A DNA stretch of 64,000 nucleotides from Sideroxydans sp. Its GTDB lineage: Bacteria; Pseudomonadota; Gammaproteobacteria; Burkholderiales; Gallionellaceae. The notes beneath the pieces were generated by a model. The model worked only from the letters and a program-made list of their open reading frames with translations, was not told the DNA's origin and ran no database searches. The position numbers and the translations under genes are program-made. Positions 52,026 through 62,106 of the stretch are shown one piece after another. Position 1 is the stretch's first letter, and each line of letters starts with the position of its first letter. The DNA lies in assembly GCA_013791855.1 (NCBI GenBank), contig VMTA01000047.1, forward strand, positions 152,580 to 216,579, in the 5' to 3' direction.

Positions 52026-55000
52026 CTACCCGTTCATAGACGCCAGCACCTTCTCCAGCCGCTTCGCCGACACGATCACCGGCGTCTTCAGTTCCTGCGC
52101 GAACAGCGACACTCGCAGTTCCTGCATCATCCAGCCAAAGTCTTCCAGTCGTTCGTCGCGCGTGCCTTGCTGGGCTTGCAGGCGGCGTTGCCATTGCTGC
52201 TGCAAGGGCAGCAACTGTGCCAGATTCGTCGCGTCGCGCGCGGGGTTGCCGCGCAGCTTCTCCAGCCGCACGTTGATACCCTTCAGATAGCGCGGCATAT
52301 GCTGCATGCGCTCGTAAGGGGTGCGGGCGATCCAGCCTTTGCCGAGCAGGCTCTCCAGTTGCTGGCGGATATCCTGCTGCGCTTGGCCGTGCGCCTTGAA
52401 GCCGGGCAGGGCTTTCTGCAGCGCCTGATGTTCGGTGAGCACCGTGCCGACCAGACGCGCGATCTCCTGCCCCACCAGATTGAGGCGCGACTTGGCATCC
52501 TTGCAGCGCGCGTTGAAGGTCTTCTCGCTATCCGGCAATGGATCATTCAGACAGCAACGGTCGAAGGTGACGCTGAGGATCTGCTGCTGCAAGTCCTCCT
52601 GGCTGCCGAAGGGCAGGAACAGCATCGCCATCTTCTGCAGGTCGGGCAGGTTCTTCTCCAGGAACTTCACCTGCTCTTTGAGCGCCAGCATGAACAAGCG
52701 GCGCAATCCGGCGCGGTGCACGGCCTGCGCTTCGTCCGCGGTATCGAAGGCTTGCAGCGTCACCGCATCGCCCTCGTCGTGCAGCGCGTTGAACACCGTC
52801 ACCTGTTGACCGGCGCGGGGGACTTGGGTGGTCTCTGCGAAATCGCCGAAGGTCCATGATGTATAGCGTTCCTTGGTGGCTGTGACTGCGGCTTGCGCCT
52901 GCTTCAACGGCGCGCTGGCGGCCAGCGTCACCTTGGGTGCCCATTCCCCTCGCAACTGCAGGAAGTTGCGCCCCATGCCGAGTTGCCGACCATGTTCGTC
53001 GATCACACGGAAGTTCATCAGCAGATGCGGCGGCAGTTGTTCCAAGCGGAAGGCATCCAGCGGCACGTCGACCTGTTTCTGCTCGCGCATGTATTTCGCG
53101 ATGGCCTGCAACAGAGAGACGTCGCCAGGCTTCACTGCGACACAGAAGGCGGCGGCGAATTCCGGCACCGGCACGCAATGACGGCGCAGTTTCTGCGGCA
53201 GCGACTTCAGTAGTTGCGCCACCTTCTCCGCCAATATGCCCGGCACCAGCCATTCGCAGCGCGCGGGCTGCACCTGGTTGATGAGCGCCTGCGGCACGGT
53301 CAGCGTGACGCCGTCGTCGTTTTTGCCGGGCGCGAAGTTGTAGGCCAGCGCATAGCTCACGTTGTTCATCAACAACTGCGGCGGAAAGTGCTCGGTGGTG
53401 ATACCCGCCGCCTCGTGCCGCATCAGGTCGTCCTTCTTCAGGTACAGCAGTTTCGGATTCTCGCGCTCGACTTCCTTGCGCCACTTCTCGAAATCCGCAC
53501 CGTTATGCATCCCGGCCGGGATGCGTGCATCGTAGAAAGCGAAGATCAGTTCGTCGTCCACCAGCACGTCGGGACGGCGCGATTTGTGTTCCAGCGCTTC
53601 GATGTCGGCGATGAGTTTCTGGTTGTGCGCGAAGAACGGCGCCTGCGTGTTGAACTCGCCTTCCACCAGCGCGGTACGGATGAACACCGCACGCGATTCC
53701 TGTGGATCCATCGGGCCGTAATGCACGCGCTTCTTCGGATTGATGAGCAAGCCAAACAGCGTGCTGCGTTCCCATGCTGCCACCTGCGCCGCTTTCTTCT
53801 CCCAGTGCGGATCGAAGTAGCTGCGCTTCAACAGGTGGTCGCCGACCTCCTCCAGCCATTGCGGTTCGATTCGCGCCACGCAGCGCGCGTACAGGCGCGT
53901 GGTCTCCATCAGCTCCGCCGCCAGCACCCACTTCGCGCCTTTCTTCGCCAGCACCGAGTTGGGCGCGATGAAGAACTTTGTCTCGCGCGCGCCGAGGTAG
54001 TGCGGCTCGTTCACCGCGCGCGTGCCGATGTTGCCGATCAGACCGGTGAGCAGCGCCTTGTGTATCTGCTCATAGCTGGCGGGCTGCTCGTTGAAGCGCA
54101 TGTTCATCTCGGCCATCTGCGCATGCAGTTGCTGGTGCAACTCGTGCCATTCGCGCAGACGCAGCGGCGACAAGAAATGACTGCGGCATTCGTTCGCCCA
54201 CAACTTGTTGCTCTTCTTGTGCTGCACGCCCTTCTTGAACCAGTCCCATAACTTGAGATAGGCGAGGAAGTCTGAACGCTCGTCGTTGAAGCGCTGGTGC
54301 GCGGCATCGGCCGCCTCGCGCCGCTCCGCCGGGCGGTCGCGCGGGTCTTGCAGCGACAAGGCGCTTGCGATGATGATGATCTCGGTCAGACACTGGTATT
54401 GCTTGCCGGCCAGCAACAGGCGCGCGATCTTGGGATCGAGCGGTAGCTTGGCCAGTTCGTGGCCGAGCTTGGTCAGCTGGCGTTGTTCGTCGATGGCGTT
54501 CAGTTCGTGCAGCAACTGATAACCGTCGGCGATGGCGCGCGAACCGGGCGGCTCGATGAAGGGAAACTCCGCGACATCTCCCAGCCCCAGCGCGCTCATG
54601 CGCAGGATGACGGTCGCCAATGAGACGCGGAATATCTCCGGATCACTGAACTCGGGTCGTTGCGCGAACTCCTCTTCGTCATACAAGCGAATGCAGATGC
54701 CGCTCATCACACGACCGCAACGACCGGCGCGCTGATTGGCGGCCGAGCGCGCGATCTTCTCGATATGCAACTGCTCCACCTTCTGGCGGATGCTGTAGCG
54801 GTTGATGCGCGCCACACCGGTGTCGATCACATAACCGATGTTGGGCACAGTGAGCGAGGTCTCCGCCACATTGGTGGCCAGCACCACGCGGCGCTGATTA
54901 CCGACTTTGAACACGCGATCCTGTTCTGCTATCGACAAGCGGGAGAACAGCGGCAATATCTCTATGCCTTTGTGCTGATGCTTGCGCAATGCCTCGGCGG

Positions 55001-55769
55001 CTTCGCGTATCTCGCGCTCGCCGGGTAGGAACACCAGCACGTCACCGCGCAGTCCGCCGATGGAAAGTTCATCGAGTGCGCTGCAGATAGCCTGCGGCAC
55101 ATCCTGCATCTCGCCTTCCTCATCTTTTTGCGGCGGTCGGTAGCGCACTTCGACCGGGTAGGTGCGACCAGAGACCTGAAACACCGGCGCGCCCGAAAAA
55201 TGTTTCGAGAAACGCTCCGCGTCCAGCGTGGCCGAGGTGATGATGAGTTTCAGGTCTGGCCGCTTGCGCAATAACTGCTTGAAGTAGCCGAGCAGGAAGT
55301 CGATGTTGAGCGAGCGCTCGTGCGCTTCGTCGATGATGAGCGTGTCGTATTGCTTGAGCAGCGGGTCGCTGTGGATCTCGGCCAGCAGGATGCCGTCGGT
55401 CATCAGCTTGATGGCAGAATCGGGCGACACCTTGTCGTTGAAGCGCACCTTGTAACCGACCAGCCCGCCCAGTTCGCTCTTCAATTCCTGCGCGATGCGC
55501 GCGGCCACCGAACGTGCCGCCACTCGCCTGGGTTGCGTGTGACCGATGACGCCATGCACACCGCGCCCGATACTCAAACATATCTTGGGCAACTGCGTGG
55601 TCTTGCCGGAGCCGGTCTCTCCGCACACGATGATGACCTGATGCTTTTCTATGGCCTGCGCCAGTTCTTCGCGCCGCGCCACCACCGGCAGGTCGGCCGG
55701 ATATTCGATGCTGGTGAGTTGCTGGATGCGCGCGAGGCGGCGCTGGGCGATGGCGGACAGTGGTTTCAT
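52026..55769 (-). CDS. hrpA: ATP-dependent RNA helicase HrpA
   Basis: A 1247-residue DEAH-box helicase from ATG 55769 (MKPLSAIAQRRLAR). Motif I GETGSGKTTQLPK (about 50-62), motif II DEAH in LIIDEAHERSLN (about 147-158), motif III TSATLDAERF, motif VI NQRAGRCGRV; then HA2/OB region and the long C-terminal HrpA-specific domain (about 600-1247). Full length. It resolves stalled or collided ribosomes and remodels RNA. Overlaps the nuclease gene upstream by four bases. Confidence 0.96.
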   Translation of the reverse strand: MKPLSAIAQRRLARIQQLTSIEYPADLPVVARREELAQAIEKHQVIIVCGETGSGKTTQLPKICLSIGRGVHGVIGHTQPRRVAARSVAARIAQELKSELGGLVGYKVRFNDKVSPDSAIKLMTDGILLAEIHSDPLLKQYDTLIIDEAHERSLNIDFLLGYFKQLLRKRPDLKLIITSATLDAERFSKHFSGAPVFQVSGRTYPVEVRYRPPQKDEEGEMQDVPQAICSALDELSIGGLRGDVLVFLPGEREIREAAEALRKHQHKGIEILPLFSRLSIAEQDRVFKVGNQRRVVLATNVAETSLTVPNIGYVIDTGVARINRYSIRQKVEQLHIEKIARSAANQRAGRCGRVMSGICIRLYDEEEFAQRPEFSDPEIFRVSLATVILRMSALGLGDVAEFPFIEPPGSRAIADGYQLLHELNAIDEQRQLTKLGHELAKLPLDPKIARLLLAGKQYQCLTEIIIIASALSLQDPRDRPAERREAADAAHQRFNDERSDFLAYLKLWDWFKKGVQHKKSNKLWANECRSHFLSPLRLREWHELHQQLHAQMAEMNMRFNEQPASYEQIHKALLTGLIGNIGTRAVNEPHYLGARETKFFIAPNSVLAKKGAKWVLAAELMETTRLYARCVARIEPQWLEEVGDHLLKRSYFDPHWEKKAAQVAAWERSTLFGLLINPKKRVHYGPMDPQESRAVFIRTALVEGEFNTQAPFFAHNQKLIADIEALEHKSRRPDVLVDDELIFAFYDARIPAGMHNGADFEKWRKEVERENPKLLYLKKDDLMRHEAAGITTEHFPPQLLMNNVSYALAYNFAPGKNDDGVTLTVPQALINQVQPARCEWLVPGILAEKVAQLLKSLPQKLRRHCVPVPEFAAAFCVAVKPGDVSLLQAIAKYMREQKQVDVPLDAFRLEQLPPHLLMNFRVIDEHGRQLGMGRNFLQLRGEWAPKVTLAASAPLKQAQAAVTATKERYTSWTFGDFAETTQVPRAGQQVTVFNALHDEGDAVTLQAFDTADEAQAVHRAGLRRLFMLALKEQVKFLEKNLPDLQKMAMLFLPFGSQEDLQQQILSVTFDRCCLNDPLPDSEKTFNARCKDAKSRLNLVGQEIARLVGTVLTEHQALQKALPGFKAHGQAQQDIRQQLESLLGKGWIARTPYERMQHMPRYLKGINVRLEKLRGNPARDATNLAQLLPLQQQWQRRLQAQQGTRDERLEDFGWMMQELRVSLFAQELKTPVIVSAKRLEKVLASMNG

Positions 55770-56422
55770 CGCTGCTCCACGCACAATTTCGGACACGGGA
55801 TGCCGTCACCATCCGTATCCAGCGAAGTCTCGCCGCAGCGCGTCAGGTAGAAGTGCGCTTCGTCGCAGGCAGACATTTGCGCGCAGCGCCTCTTCTTACC
55901 GCAAGTCAAATCATAGGGTTCAAAGACCGACGGGGTGTTCGTTGTCGCATGCTGTCGGTAGTACAAGGGATGTTGCTTGCGCCATTCCCACGGCGCTTGC
56001 GGACTGGTTTGCGTCCACAGGCCGCGCCGCGCCTGTTGCGCTTCGTGTTGCAATTCGATGAACTCATTGTCGGCGTGATGGAAGGAATATTCCCATGCCA
56101 GCCCTTGACGCACTTGCTCACGATTCAAGTTGATTCCGCTCAAAGTGAGTGTGGCGATGGTGCGACCGTATTGGTCGACGGCTCTACTCTCCACCTGCAC
56201 CACTTTTTTGATCACGCGGGACTTCAAATAATTCAGGGATTCAGGACCGAACGGTTGCGCCTTCTCGGGTGCATCGATATCGGCCAGCCGCAGTTTGATC
56301 TTCTGCTTGTCGCGCAACGCCAGCACGGTATCGCCGTCGATCACGGCGATCACATACGCTTCGAACGTTTCCGCCTGCGCCGCCCAAGTCAGGCAACACA
56401 ATAGAACGCACCACCACTTCAT
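55766..56422 (-). CDS. Secreted thermonuclease-like protein with excalibur domain
   Basis: A 218-residue protein: signal peptide (about 1-17, ending WAAQA), SNase domain (about 22-140; VIAVIDGDTVLALRD, KLRLADIDAPEKAQPFG, QYGRTIATLTLSGINLN), then a C-terminal Cys-rich excalibur-type calcium-binding end (about 165-215; CGKKRRCAQMSACDEA, DTDGDGIPCPKLC). Usual catalytic Arg/Asp/Glu pattern appears kept (Arg in KLRLADIDAPE, Arg in YGRTIA). Likely a periplasmic or secreted DNase/RNase. Overlaps pgpA and hrpA by four bases. Confidence 0.88.
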   Translation of the reverse strand: MKWWCVLLCCLTWAAQAETFEAYVIAVIDGDTVLALRDKQKIKLRLADIDAPEKAQPFGPESLNYLKSRVIKKVVQVESRAVDQYGRTIATLTLSGINLNREQVRQGLAWEYSFHHADNEFIELQHEAQQARRGLWTQTSPQAPWEWRKQHPLYYRQHATTNTPSVFEPYDLTCGKKRRCAQMSACDEAHFYLTRCGETSLDTDGDGIPCPKLCVEQR

Positions 56423-56925
56423 AGCAGGATGCTTTTAAGGAAAGCCAGGCAGAGCAGCGTGTAGCCCGCCGCCAGCAGGTCGTCGAACATGACCCCGAGA
56501 CCGCCATGCCAGTGGCTGTCGTAATAGCGGATGGGTTGCGGTTTGACGATGTCGAAGAAACGGAACAAAGAGAATGCCAGTAACTGCCAGATCAGACCGT
56601 CAGGTGTGAAGAACAGCACCAGCAGGAAGGCCACCACTTCGTCCCACACGATGCCGCCGAAATCGGCCTCGCCCAGTGCCTTGCCGGTGATGTCGCACAC
56701 CCACACACCGATGACGTACATCCAGATCAGCACGAAGATAAACATGGCGTCGGACAGGCGCGGCGACATGTACCAGAAGAACGGGAATGCCAGCAAGGTG
56801 CCGGCGGTGCCGGGCGAGCGCGGCACCAGCCCCAGCCCCAGCCCGAATGCAAGCATGTGGGCGGGATGGCTGAACAGGAAGCGCCAGTTCGGCTTGACCT
56901 TCAATACTTCATGCGAAGTGGTCAT
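56419..56925 (-). CDS. pgpA: Phosphatidylglycerophosphatase A
   Basis: A 168-residue inner-membrane phosphatase in phosphatidylglycerol synthesis. Motifs: GLVPRSPGTAGTLLAFPF (about 36-53), DFGGIVWDEVVAFLLVLFF (about 90-108, the acidic metal-binding residues), and FRFFDIVKPQPIRYYD (about 127-142). Helices fit the family. Its start overlaps thiL by 17 bases. Confidence 0.93.
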   Translation of the reverse strand: MTTSHEVLKVKPNWRFLFSHPAHMLAFGLGLGLVPRSPGTAGTLLAFPFFWYMSPRLSDAMFIFVLIWMYVIGVWVCDITGKALGEADFGGIVWDEVVAFLLVLFFTPDGLIWQLLAFSLFRFFDIVKPQPIRYYDSHWHGGLGVMFDDLLAAGYTLLCLAFLKSILL

Positions 56926-57868
56926 AGCCCTCCTTCTCGATCCTGATCACACTGCCGTCTGCCGCGCGCAATTTGCAGCCCTGCCCGGAAACGATCTGGC
57001 CGATACGCGTCAGCGGCAGGTGCAGCGGATCGGCCAGCGCCATGATCTCTACACGCCGCGCAAGCGGTGCGGTGAAGCACAACTCGTAGCCATCGCCGCC
57101 GGAGAGCACGCAATCCTGTGCCAGCATGTCCATGCCTGCGCCTGAAGTGGCGAAATAAGCGCATTTCGGCAAACGGTCGTAGCGCACTTCGGCCGCCACA
57201 TCCGAACTATCCAGGATGTGTTTCAGATCAGCCAGCAGGCCGTCCGATATATCGATGGCGCTATGTGCGAGACCGCGCAGGGCCAGCCCCAGCTCCACAC
57301 GCGGTTGCGGCTGCTGCAAGGCGGCGAGACAGGTCTGGCGCGCCCCCTCGGGCAGCTGCACCCGATCCTGCAACTGCGCCAATCCCAACGCGGCTTCACC
57401 CAATACCCCCGACACCCAGATATCGTCACCGACCTGAGCGCCACTGCGGCGCAGCGCTTGCCCCTGCGGCACTTCGCCCATGATGGTCACGCTCAGATTG
57501 AGCGGGCCGCGCGTGGTGTCGCCACCGACCAGCTCCACACCGTGCGCATCGGCCAGCGCGAAGAAGCCCTCGCTGAATGCCAGCAACCAGTCGTCGTGCG
57601 CCTGCGGCAACGACAAGGACAGCGTCGCCCAGCGCGGTTGCGCGCCCATCGCCGCCAGATCGGACAGATTCACCGCCAGCGTCTTGTGGCCCAGTTGCCG
57701 GGGATCGGTATCGAGATAGAAATGGGTGCCACCGACCAGCATGTCGGTGGAGACTGCCAACTCCATGCCCGGGCTGACAGTCATCAGTGCTGCATCGTCG
57801 CCCACGCCCAGATTCGTGTTGGGGGTGGGGCGCGTGAAGTAACGCCTGATGAGATCGAATTCTGACAT
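56909..57868 (-). CDS. thiL: Thiamine-monophosphate kinase ThiL
   Basis: A 319-residue enzyme that phosphorylates thiamine monophosphate to thiamine diphosphate. N-terminal SEFDLIRRYFTRP (2-14), nucleotide/Mg motifs GVGDDAALM, STDMLVGGTHF, VNLSDLAAMGAQPRW and GGDTTRGPLNLSVT; C-terminal SAIDISDGLLADLKHIL. Complete. nusB follows upstream on the strand by 15 bases and pgpA downstream, the usual ribH-nusB-thiL-pgpA order. Confidence 0.96.
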   Translation of the reverse strand: MSEFDLIRRYFTRPTPNTNLGVGDDAALMTVSPGMELAVSTDMLVGGTHFYLDTDPRQLGHKTLAVNLSDLAAMGAQPRWATLSLSLPQAHDDWLLAFSEGFFALADAHGVELVGGDTTRGPLNLSVTIMGEVPQGQALRRSGAQVGDDIWVSGVLGEAALGLAQLQDRVQLPEGARQTCLAALQQPQPRVELGLALRGLAHSAIDISDGLLADLKHILDSSDVAAEVRYDRLPKCAYFATSGAGMDMLAQDCVLSGGDGYELCFTAPLARRVEIMALADPLHLPLTRIGQIVSGQGCKLRAADGSVIRIEKEGYDHFA

Positions 57869-57883
57869 CAGGACGGCTTGCCC

Positions 57884-58330
57884 TTACTTGGCCGAGACTT
57901 CGATCGCTCGCGCCTGCGCCGCCAGCTTGTCCAGCACGCCATTGACGAACTTGTGGCCGTCGCTGCCGCCAAAGGTCTTGGCCAGCTCGACGGCTTCGTT
58001 GATGACCACGCGATAAGGCACTTCAGGCTGATGGAACAATTCGTAAGCGCCGAGCAGCAACACCGAATATTCAACCGGGCTCAACTCCGCCAGCGCGCGA
58101 TCAAGCTGGGGGGTGATCTGCTCATCCAGCGCTTCATGCTGAGCGATGGCGCCGCGCAACAGTTGCTGGTACAGCTCGCTGTCGTAGCGTCCCAGACTCT
58201 TGTCGTCACCGGTGCTGCGGCCTATCTGTGTCGCGCTGCTGCCGGAGATCTTCCATTCGTAGATGCCCTGCAGCGCCAGTTCACGCGCGCGGTGGCGCGG
58301 GCTGACGGCGACCTTCTTGGTGTCGGTCAT
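57884..58330 (-). CDS. nusB: Transcription antitermination factor NusB
   Basis: A 148-residue all-helical RNA-binding protein. [19 protein letters not shown] (about 12-30) is the usual N-terminal signature, then [47 protein letters not shown] (region about 92-138). Works with NusE/S10 on boxA in rRNA antitermination. Overlaps ribH by four bases. Confidence 0.95.
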   Translation of the reverse strand: MTDTKKVAVSPRHRARELALQGIYEWKISGSSATQIGRSTGDDKSLGRYDSELYQQLLRGAIAQHEALDEQITPQLDRALAELSPVEYSVLLLGAYELFHQPEVPYRVVINEAVELAKTFGGSDGHKFVNGVLDKLAAQARAIEVSAK

Positions 58331-58779
58331 GCCAGTTCCCGTGCCAGATTGACCATCTCAATGGCGACCAGTGCGGCTTCCGCACCTTTCACGCTCATGC
58401 GCACTTCGGCCTGCTCATCGGTATCGGTGGTGAGGATGGCATTGGCGATGGGCATGCCGGTCGCCAATTGCACTTCGCCCACGCCGCGCGCGGATTCGTT
58501 TGATACGATCTCGAAGTGATAGGTGTCGCCGCGGATCACCGCGCCCAGCGCGATCAGCGCATCGTAGTCATGGCTCTCGGCCATCTGCCACAGCACCAGC
58601 GGTATCTCCAGCGCGCCCGGCACGGTGGCCAGCACGATGTCGTCGTCTGCCACACCGCTCTTGAGCAGTTGCGCATGACAGGCAGCCAGCAAACCGTCGC
58701 ATACGACATCATTGAAACGGCTCTGCACGATGCCGATGCGCATCCCCGTACCGTCCAGATTCTTTTTTATCTCTTTCAT
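58327..58779 (-). CDS. ribH: Lumazine synthase RibH
   Basis: A 150-residue enzyme condensing the ribityl-pyrimidine with dihydroxybutanone phosphate. Start [18 protein letters not shown] at 58779. Motifs: [14 protein letters not shown] (about 18-31), [14 protein letters not shown] (about 52-65), [16 protein letters not shown] (about 78-93; catalytic His) and [33 protein letters not shown] (region). Forms icosahedral shells in many bacteria. Overlaps ribBA by four bases. Confidence 0.96.
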   Translation of the reverse strand: MKEIKKNLDGTGMRIGIVQSRFNDVVCDGLLAACHAQLLKSGVADDDIVLATVPGALEIPLVLWQMAESHDYDALIALGAVIRGDTYHFEIVSNESARGVGEVQLATGMPIANAILTTDTDEQAEVRMSVKGAEAALVAIEMVNLARELA

Positions 58780-59879
58780 TTTGTATCCTTGGAAGAACAA
58801 TAACCCACGATCTCAAGGCCGAAGCCCGCCATGCTCGGCATCTTGCGTGCCGTGCCGATCAAACACATCTTGCCCACACCGATGTCGCGCAGGATCTGCG
58901 CGCCGATGCCATAACTCTTCGGGTCCCACTTGCTGGCCGGATGTTCCGCATGGTTCTCCAGCGCCCGGTTCAGCAGCGTCTGCGAGGTCTCATCCTGATG
59001 CATCAACACCAGCACGCCGCTGGAAGCCTGACTGATCTTTTTCAGCGCCTCGTGCACGCTGGTGCTCTTCTCGTAGCTGGTCTGCTCCATGAAGTCCATC
59101 ACCGACAGCGGCTCGTGCACACGCACCAGCGTCTCGAACTCGGGCTGGATGTCGCCTTTGGCCAAAGCCAGATGCGTGCGCTGCGTACTCTTGTCTGTAT
59201 AGGCATACAGCTCGAACTCGCCATACGCGGTCTGCACGGTACGCTTGCCCACACGATCGACCAATGTCTCGTTGTGCGCACGGTATTCGATCAGGTCGGC
59301 GATGGTGCCGATCTTCAGGCCGTGCTGCTGGGCGAACGGTATCAGGTCTGGCAGGCGCGCCATCTCGCCGTCTTCCTTGAGGATCTCGCAGATCACCGAG
59401 GCGGGTGTCAACCCGGCCAGTTGCGCCAGGTCACAGCCAGCCTCGGTGTGACCGGCACGCACCAGCACACCACCGTCGCGCGCCATCAGCGGAAAAATGT
59501 GGCCGGGCTGCACGATGTCTTGCGGCTTGGCTTCCTTGTTCGCTGCGGCGAGGATGGTGCGTGCGCGGTCGGCAGCGGAGATGCCGGTGGTGACACCGGT
59601 CGCCGCTTCGATGCTGAGCGTGAAATTGGTCGCCAGCGGCAGACCGTTCTCGCGCACCATCAGCGGCAGGTCGAGCTGCTTGCAATGCTGCTGGGTCAGC
59701 GTGAGGCAGATCAGGCCTCGCCCATGCTTGGCCATGAAGTTGACCATCTCCGGTGTGGCGAACTCGGCGGCGAATACCAGATCGCCCTCGTTCTCGCGGT
59801 CTTCCTCGTCCACCAGCACGACCATGCGGCCGGCGCGTATCTCTTCGATGATCTCGTGGATCGGTGCAACGTCTGTCAT
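58776..59879 (-). CDS. ribB: RibBA: DHBP synthase with a degenerate GTP cyclohydrolase II domain
   Basis: A 367-residue protein. N-terminal 3,4-dihydroxy-2-butanone-4-phosphate synthase (about 1-200) is intact: [20 protein letters not shown] (about 20-39), THE-type region [14 protein letters not shown]. The C-terminal half resembles GTP cyclohydrolase II by position, but the zinc Cys motif expected near VRVH (SECLTGD...RCDCG in active enzymes) is replaced by [13 protein letters not shown], and no Cys triplet is found. So the second domain is probably inactive and true RibA should be elsewhere. Overlaps ribE and ribH by four bases each. Confidence 0.92.
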   Translation of the reverse strand: MTDVAPIHEIIEEIRAGRMVVLVDEEDRENEGDLVFAAEFATPEMVNFMAKHGRGLICLTLTQQHCKQLDLPLMVRENGLPLATNFTLSIEAATGVTTGISAADRARTILAAANKEAKPQDIVQPGHIFPLMARDGGVLVRAGHTEAGCDLAQLAGLTPASVICEILKEDGEMARLPDLIPFAQQHGLKIGTIADLIEYRAHNETLVDRVGKRTVQTAYGEFELYAYTDKSTQRTHLALAKGDIQPEFETLVRVHEPLSVMDFMEQTSYEKSTSVHEALKKISQASSGVLVLMHQDETSQTLLNRALENHAEHPASKWDPKSYGIGAQILRDIGVGKMCLIGTARKMPSMAGFGLEIVGYCSSKDTK

Positions 59880-60481
59880 GTGTTCTGTTCTTTCTCTGCC
59901 TGCATCATGCGTTCCACATAGCGCGCGATCAGGTCGATCTCCAGATTCACGCGCTTACCTTTTTCCAATTCATTCAGTGTCGTCACTTCCAGCGTGTGCG
60001 GGATCAGGTTCACCTCGAACTCGTTGCCCGCGACATGGTTCACCGTCAGGCTCACACCGTTGATGGTGATCGAGCCCTTCACCGCGATGTACTTGGACAG
60101 TGCCTGCGGTGCACGCACCACCAAACGCCAGCTTTCGCCGATATCATTGAACGCCGCCACCTCACCCACGCCGTCCACATGGCCGCTAACCAAGTGACCG
60201 CCGATGCGGTCTGACAGGCGCATCGCCTTTTCCAGATTGACGTGCCCGCCTTGCTGCTCCAGCCCGGTGGTGCAATCCAGCGTCTCTCGCGAGACATCGA
60301 CGGTGAAGTCGTTGCCATCCACCGCGATCACGGTCAGACACACACCGTTCACCGCGATGCTGTCGCCCAGTGCCACATCGTCCATGCCCAACACTTCGGT
60401 CGCCACGGTCAGGCGCAGACCGCCTTCGCGATCGGCCACCTTCTTGATCATGCCGGCGTCTGCAATGATTCCACTAAACAT
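59876..60481 (-). CDS. ribE: Riboflavin synthase alpha chain RibE
   Basis: A 201-residue enzyme that dismutates lumazine to riboflavin. Two lumazine-binding domains: MFSGIIADAGMIKKVADREGG and GDSIAVNGVCLTVIAV in the first (1-95), LSDRIGGHLVSGHVDGVGEV and VKGSITINGVSLTVNHV in the second (about 96-195). Full length. Named ribC in some species. Overlaps ribD by eight bases. Confidence 0.96.
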   Translation of the reverse strand: MFSGIIADAGMIKKVADREGGLRLTVATEVLGMDDVALGDSIAVNGVCLTVIAVDGNDFTVDVSRETLDCTTGLEQQGGHVNLEKAMRLSDRIGGHLVSGHVDGVGEVAAFNDIGESWRLVVRAPQALSKYIAVKGSITINGVSLTVNHVAGNEFEVNLIPHTLEVTTLNELEKGKRVNLEIDLIARYVERMMQAEKEQNT

Positions 60482-61559
60482 GTTTCACCTCCGCTGTGAT
60501 TCGTAGATCCTCACCCACCCGGCGCACGTCGCGCCAAGCCAGCTCCACGCGCTGCTCCAGACGCAACAACTCGCCCAAGTCTGCCATGCCGCGTGCGGCG
60601 TCGCCCAGTAGCTGCGGCGCCAGATACAGCACCAGCTCATCCACCAGGCCAGCTTGCAGCAATGCGCCGTTCAGTTCGCGCCCCGCTTCCACCAACACTT
60701 CGTTGATGCCGCGCCGTGCCAGTTCGCGCATCACTGCCTGCAGATCGACACGCCCTGAGGCATCGGCCAACAACAATACTTCCGCGCCCCGCTGCTGCAA
60801 AGCTGCACGCTTGCCGGCATCCTGCGATGCCGTGCAGACCAGCACCGAACCGCTTTGCAGCATGCGCGCCGCAGGCGGCATGCGCAGCGTACTGTCCAGC
60901 ACCACGCGCAAAGGTTGGCGTTCGGTCGCAATACGCACGTTCAATTGCGGATCGTCCGCCAACACCGTGCCGATGCCGGTCAGCACCGCACAGGAACGCG
61001 CCCGCAGATGCTGCACATCCTGCCGGGCCGCCGCGCCGGTGATCCACTGACTGACGCCGTTCGCCAGCGCGGTGCGTCCGTCCAGGCTGGCGGCGATCTT
61101 GCTGCGCACCCAGGGCGAACCACGTGTCATGCGCGAGACGAAACCGACATTCAGTTCATGCGCCGCCGCTTCCATCAGACCGCATTCGACTTCGATACCT
61201 GCCGCACGCACACGGGCGATGCCTTGCCCGGCCACCTGCGGATTGGGATCCTGCATCGCGCACACCACGCGCGCCACACCCGCTGCGATCAATGCATCGG
61301 CACAAGGCGGCGTACGCCCGTGATGACTGCACGGCTCCAGCGTGACATAGGCAGTCGCCCCGCGCGCTTTTTCCCCGGCTGCACGCAAGGCGTGCACTTC
61401 AGCATGCGGCTCACCGGCACGTCTGTGCCAACCTTCACCGACAACTTCATCGCCCTTGACCAGCACACAGCCGACACGCGGGTTGGGCGAGGTCGTGTTC
61501 AACCCCTGCGCCGCCAGTTGCAGCGCCCGTGCCATCCACTGACTATCGGCCGCGTGCAT
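60474..61559 (-). CDS. ribD: Bifunctional pyrimidine deaminase/reductase RibD
   Basis: A 361-residue enzyme for two riboflavin steps. Deaminase domain (about 1-145): GEPHAEVHAL (HAE zinc ligand) and TLEPCSHHGRTPPCADALI with the PCXXXXXXPC zinc motif. Reductase domain (about 150-361): RSKIAASLDGRTALANG, SQWITGAAAR and VLTGIGTVLADDPQLNVR. Just after nrdR and before ribE on the strand. No FMN riboswitch is seen upstream. Confidence 0.95.
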   Translation of the reverse strand: MHAADSQWMARALQLAAQGLNTTSPNPRVGCVLVKGDEVVGEGWHRRAGEPHAEVHALRAAGEKARGATAYVTLEPCSHHGRTPPCADALIAAGVARVVCAMQDPNPQVAGQGIARVRAAGIEVECGLMEAAAHELNVGFVSRMTRGSPWVRSKIAASLDGRTALANGVSQWITGAAARQDVQHLRARSCAVLTGIGTVLADDPQLNVRIATERQPLRVVLDSTLRMPPAARMLQSGSVLVCTASQDAGKRAALQQRGAEVLLLADASGRVDLQAVMRELARRGINEVLVEAGRELNGALLQAGLVDELVLYLAPQLLGDAARGMADLGELLRLEQRVELAWRDVRRVGEDLRITAEVKHV

Positions 61560-61561
61560 GA

Positions 61562-62035
61562 TCAGTCCGTCTTGCGCCGTCGCACCGGCTTGCGCATGGC
61601 GTCCACCTCGTCGGTGAAGTCGTCCACATCCTGAAAGCTCTTGTACACCGAGGCGAAGCGGATGTAGGCCACCTTGTCCAGCTTCAGCAGCTCTTTCATC
61701 ACCAGCTCGCCGATCTGGCGCGACGGGATCTCACGCTCACCGAATGCGAATATCGTTTGCGTGACATGCCCGATCGCCGCATCCACCAACTCGGTCGGCA
61801 CCGGTCGCTTGTGCAGCGCACGGGTGAAACTGTTGCGCAAACGCTCATCGTCGAACTCACTACGCGTGCCGTTATGCTTGACCACCTGCGGCATGCGCAG
61901 CTCCACCACTTCATGCGTGGTGAAACGTTTGTCGCACGACAGGCAACGACGGCGACGTCGGATGCTGTCGCCTTCTTCGCTCAATCGCGTATCCACCACT
62001 TGGGTGTCTTCGTGCTTACAGAATGGACATTTCAT
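61562..62035 (-). CDS. nrdR: Transcriptional repressor NrdR
   Basis: A 157-residue repressor of ribonucleotide reductase genes. N-terminal zinc ribbon [17 protein letters not shown] ... [15 protein letters not shown] (Cys3, Cys6, Cys about 32 and 35) followed by the ATP-cone (about 49-139; [20 protein letters not shown]). It senses ATP/dATP. In the common glyA-nrdR-ribD order. Two bases before ribD. Confidence 0.96.
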   Translation of the reverse strand: MKCPFCKHEDTQVVDTRLSEEGDSIRRRRRCLSCDKRFTTHEVVELRMPQVVKHNGTRSEFDDERLRNSFTRALHKRPVPTELVDAAIGHVTQTIFAFGEREIPSRQIGELVMKELLKLDKVAYIRFASVYKSFQDVDDFTDEVDAMRKPVRRRKTD

Positions 62036-62063
62036 CGCTGCAAGTACCGGGTAGTAGGTTTCA

Positions 62064-62097
62064 AGTGCCGGCTTATAAGTCTGTTCAGGCCGGCACT
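62064..62097 (-). repeat. Hairpin in the glyA-nrdR spacer
   Basis: AGTGCCGGC and GCCGGCACT form a 9-bp perfect stem with a 16-base loop, just after the glyA stop. There is no T-run, so weak termination or mRNA stabilisation is more likely than full termination. A partial direct repeat CAAGTRCCGG occurs at 62041 and 62062. Confidence 0.5.
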
Positions 62098-62106
62098 CAT
62101 AACGAT

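Noticed and set aside
50886..52859. 657-codon plus-strand frame opposite mqo and hrpA
   Set aside because: Spans the antisense of two unrelated certain genes, so it is a codon-bias artefact.
61560..62106. FMN riboswitch before the rib genes
   Set aside because: ribD starts two bases after nrdR and no RFN-like conserved blocks are seen in the short spacers.
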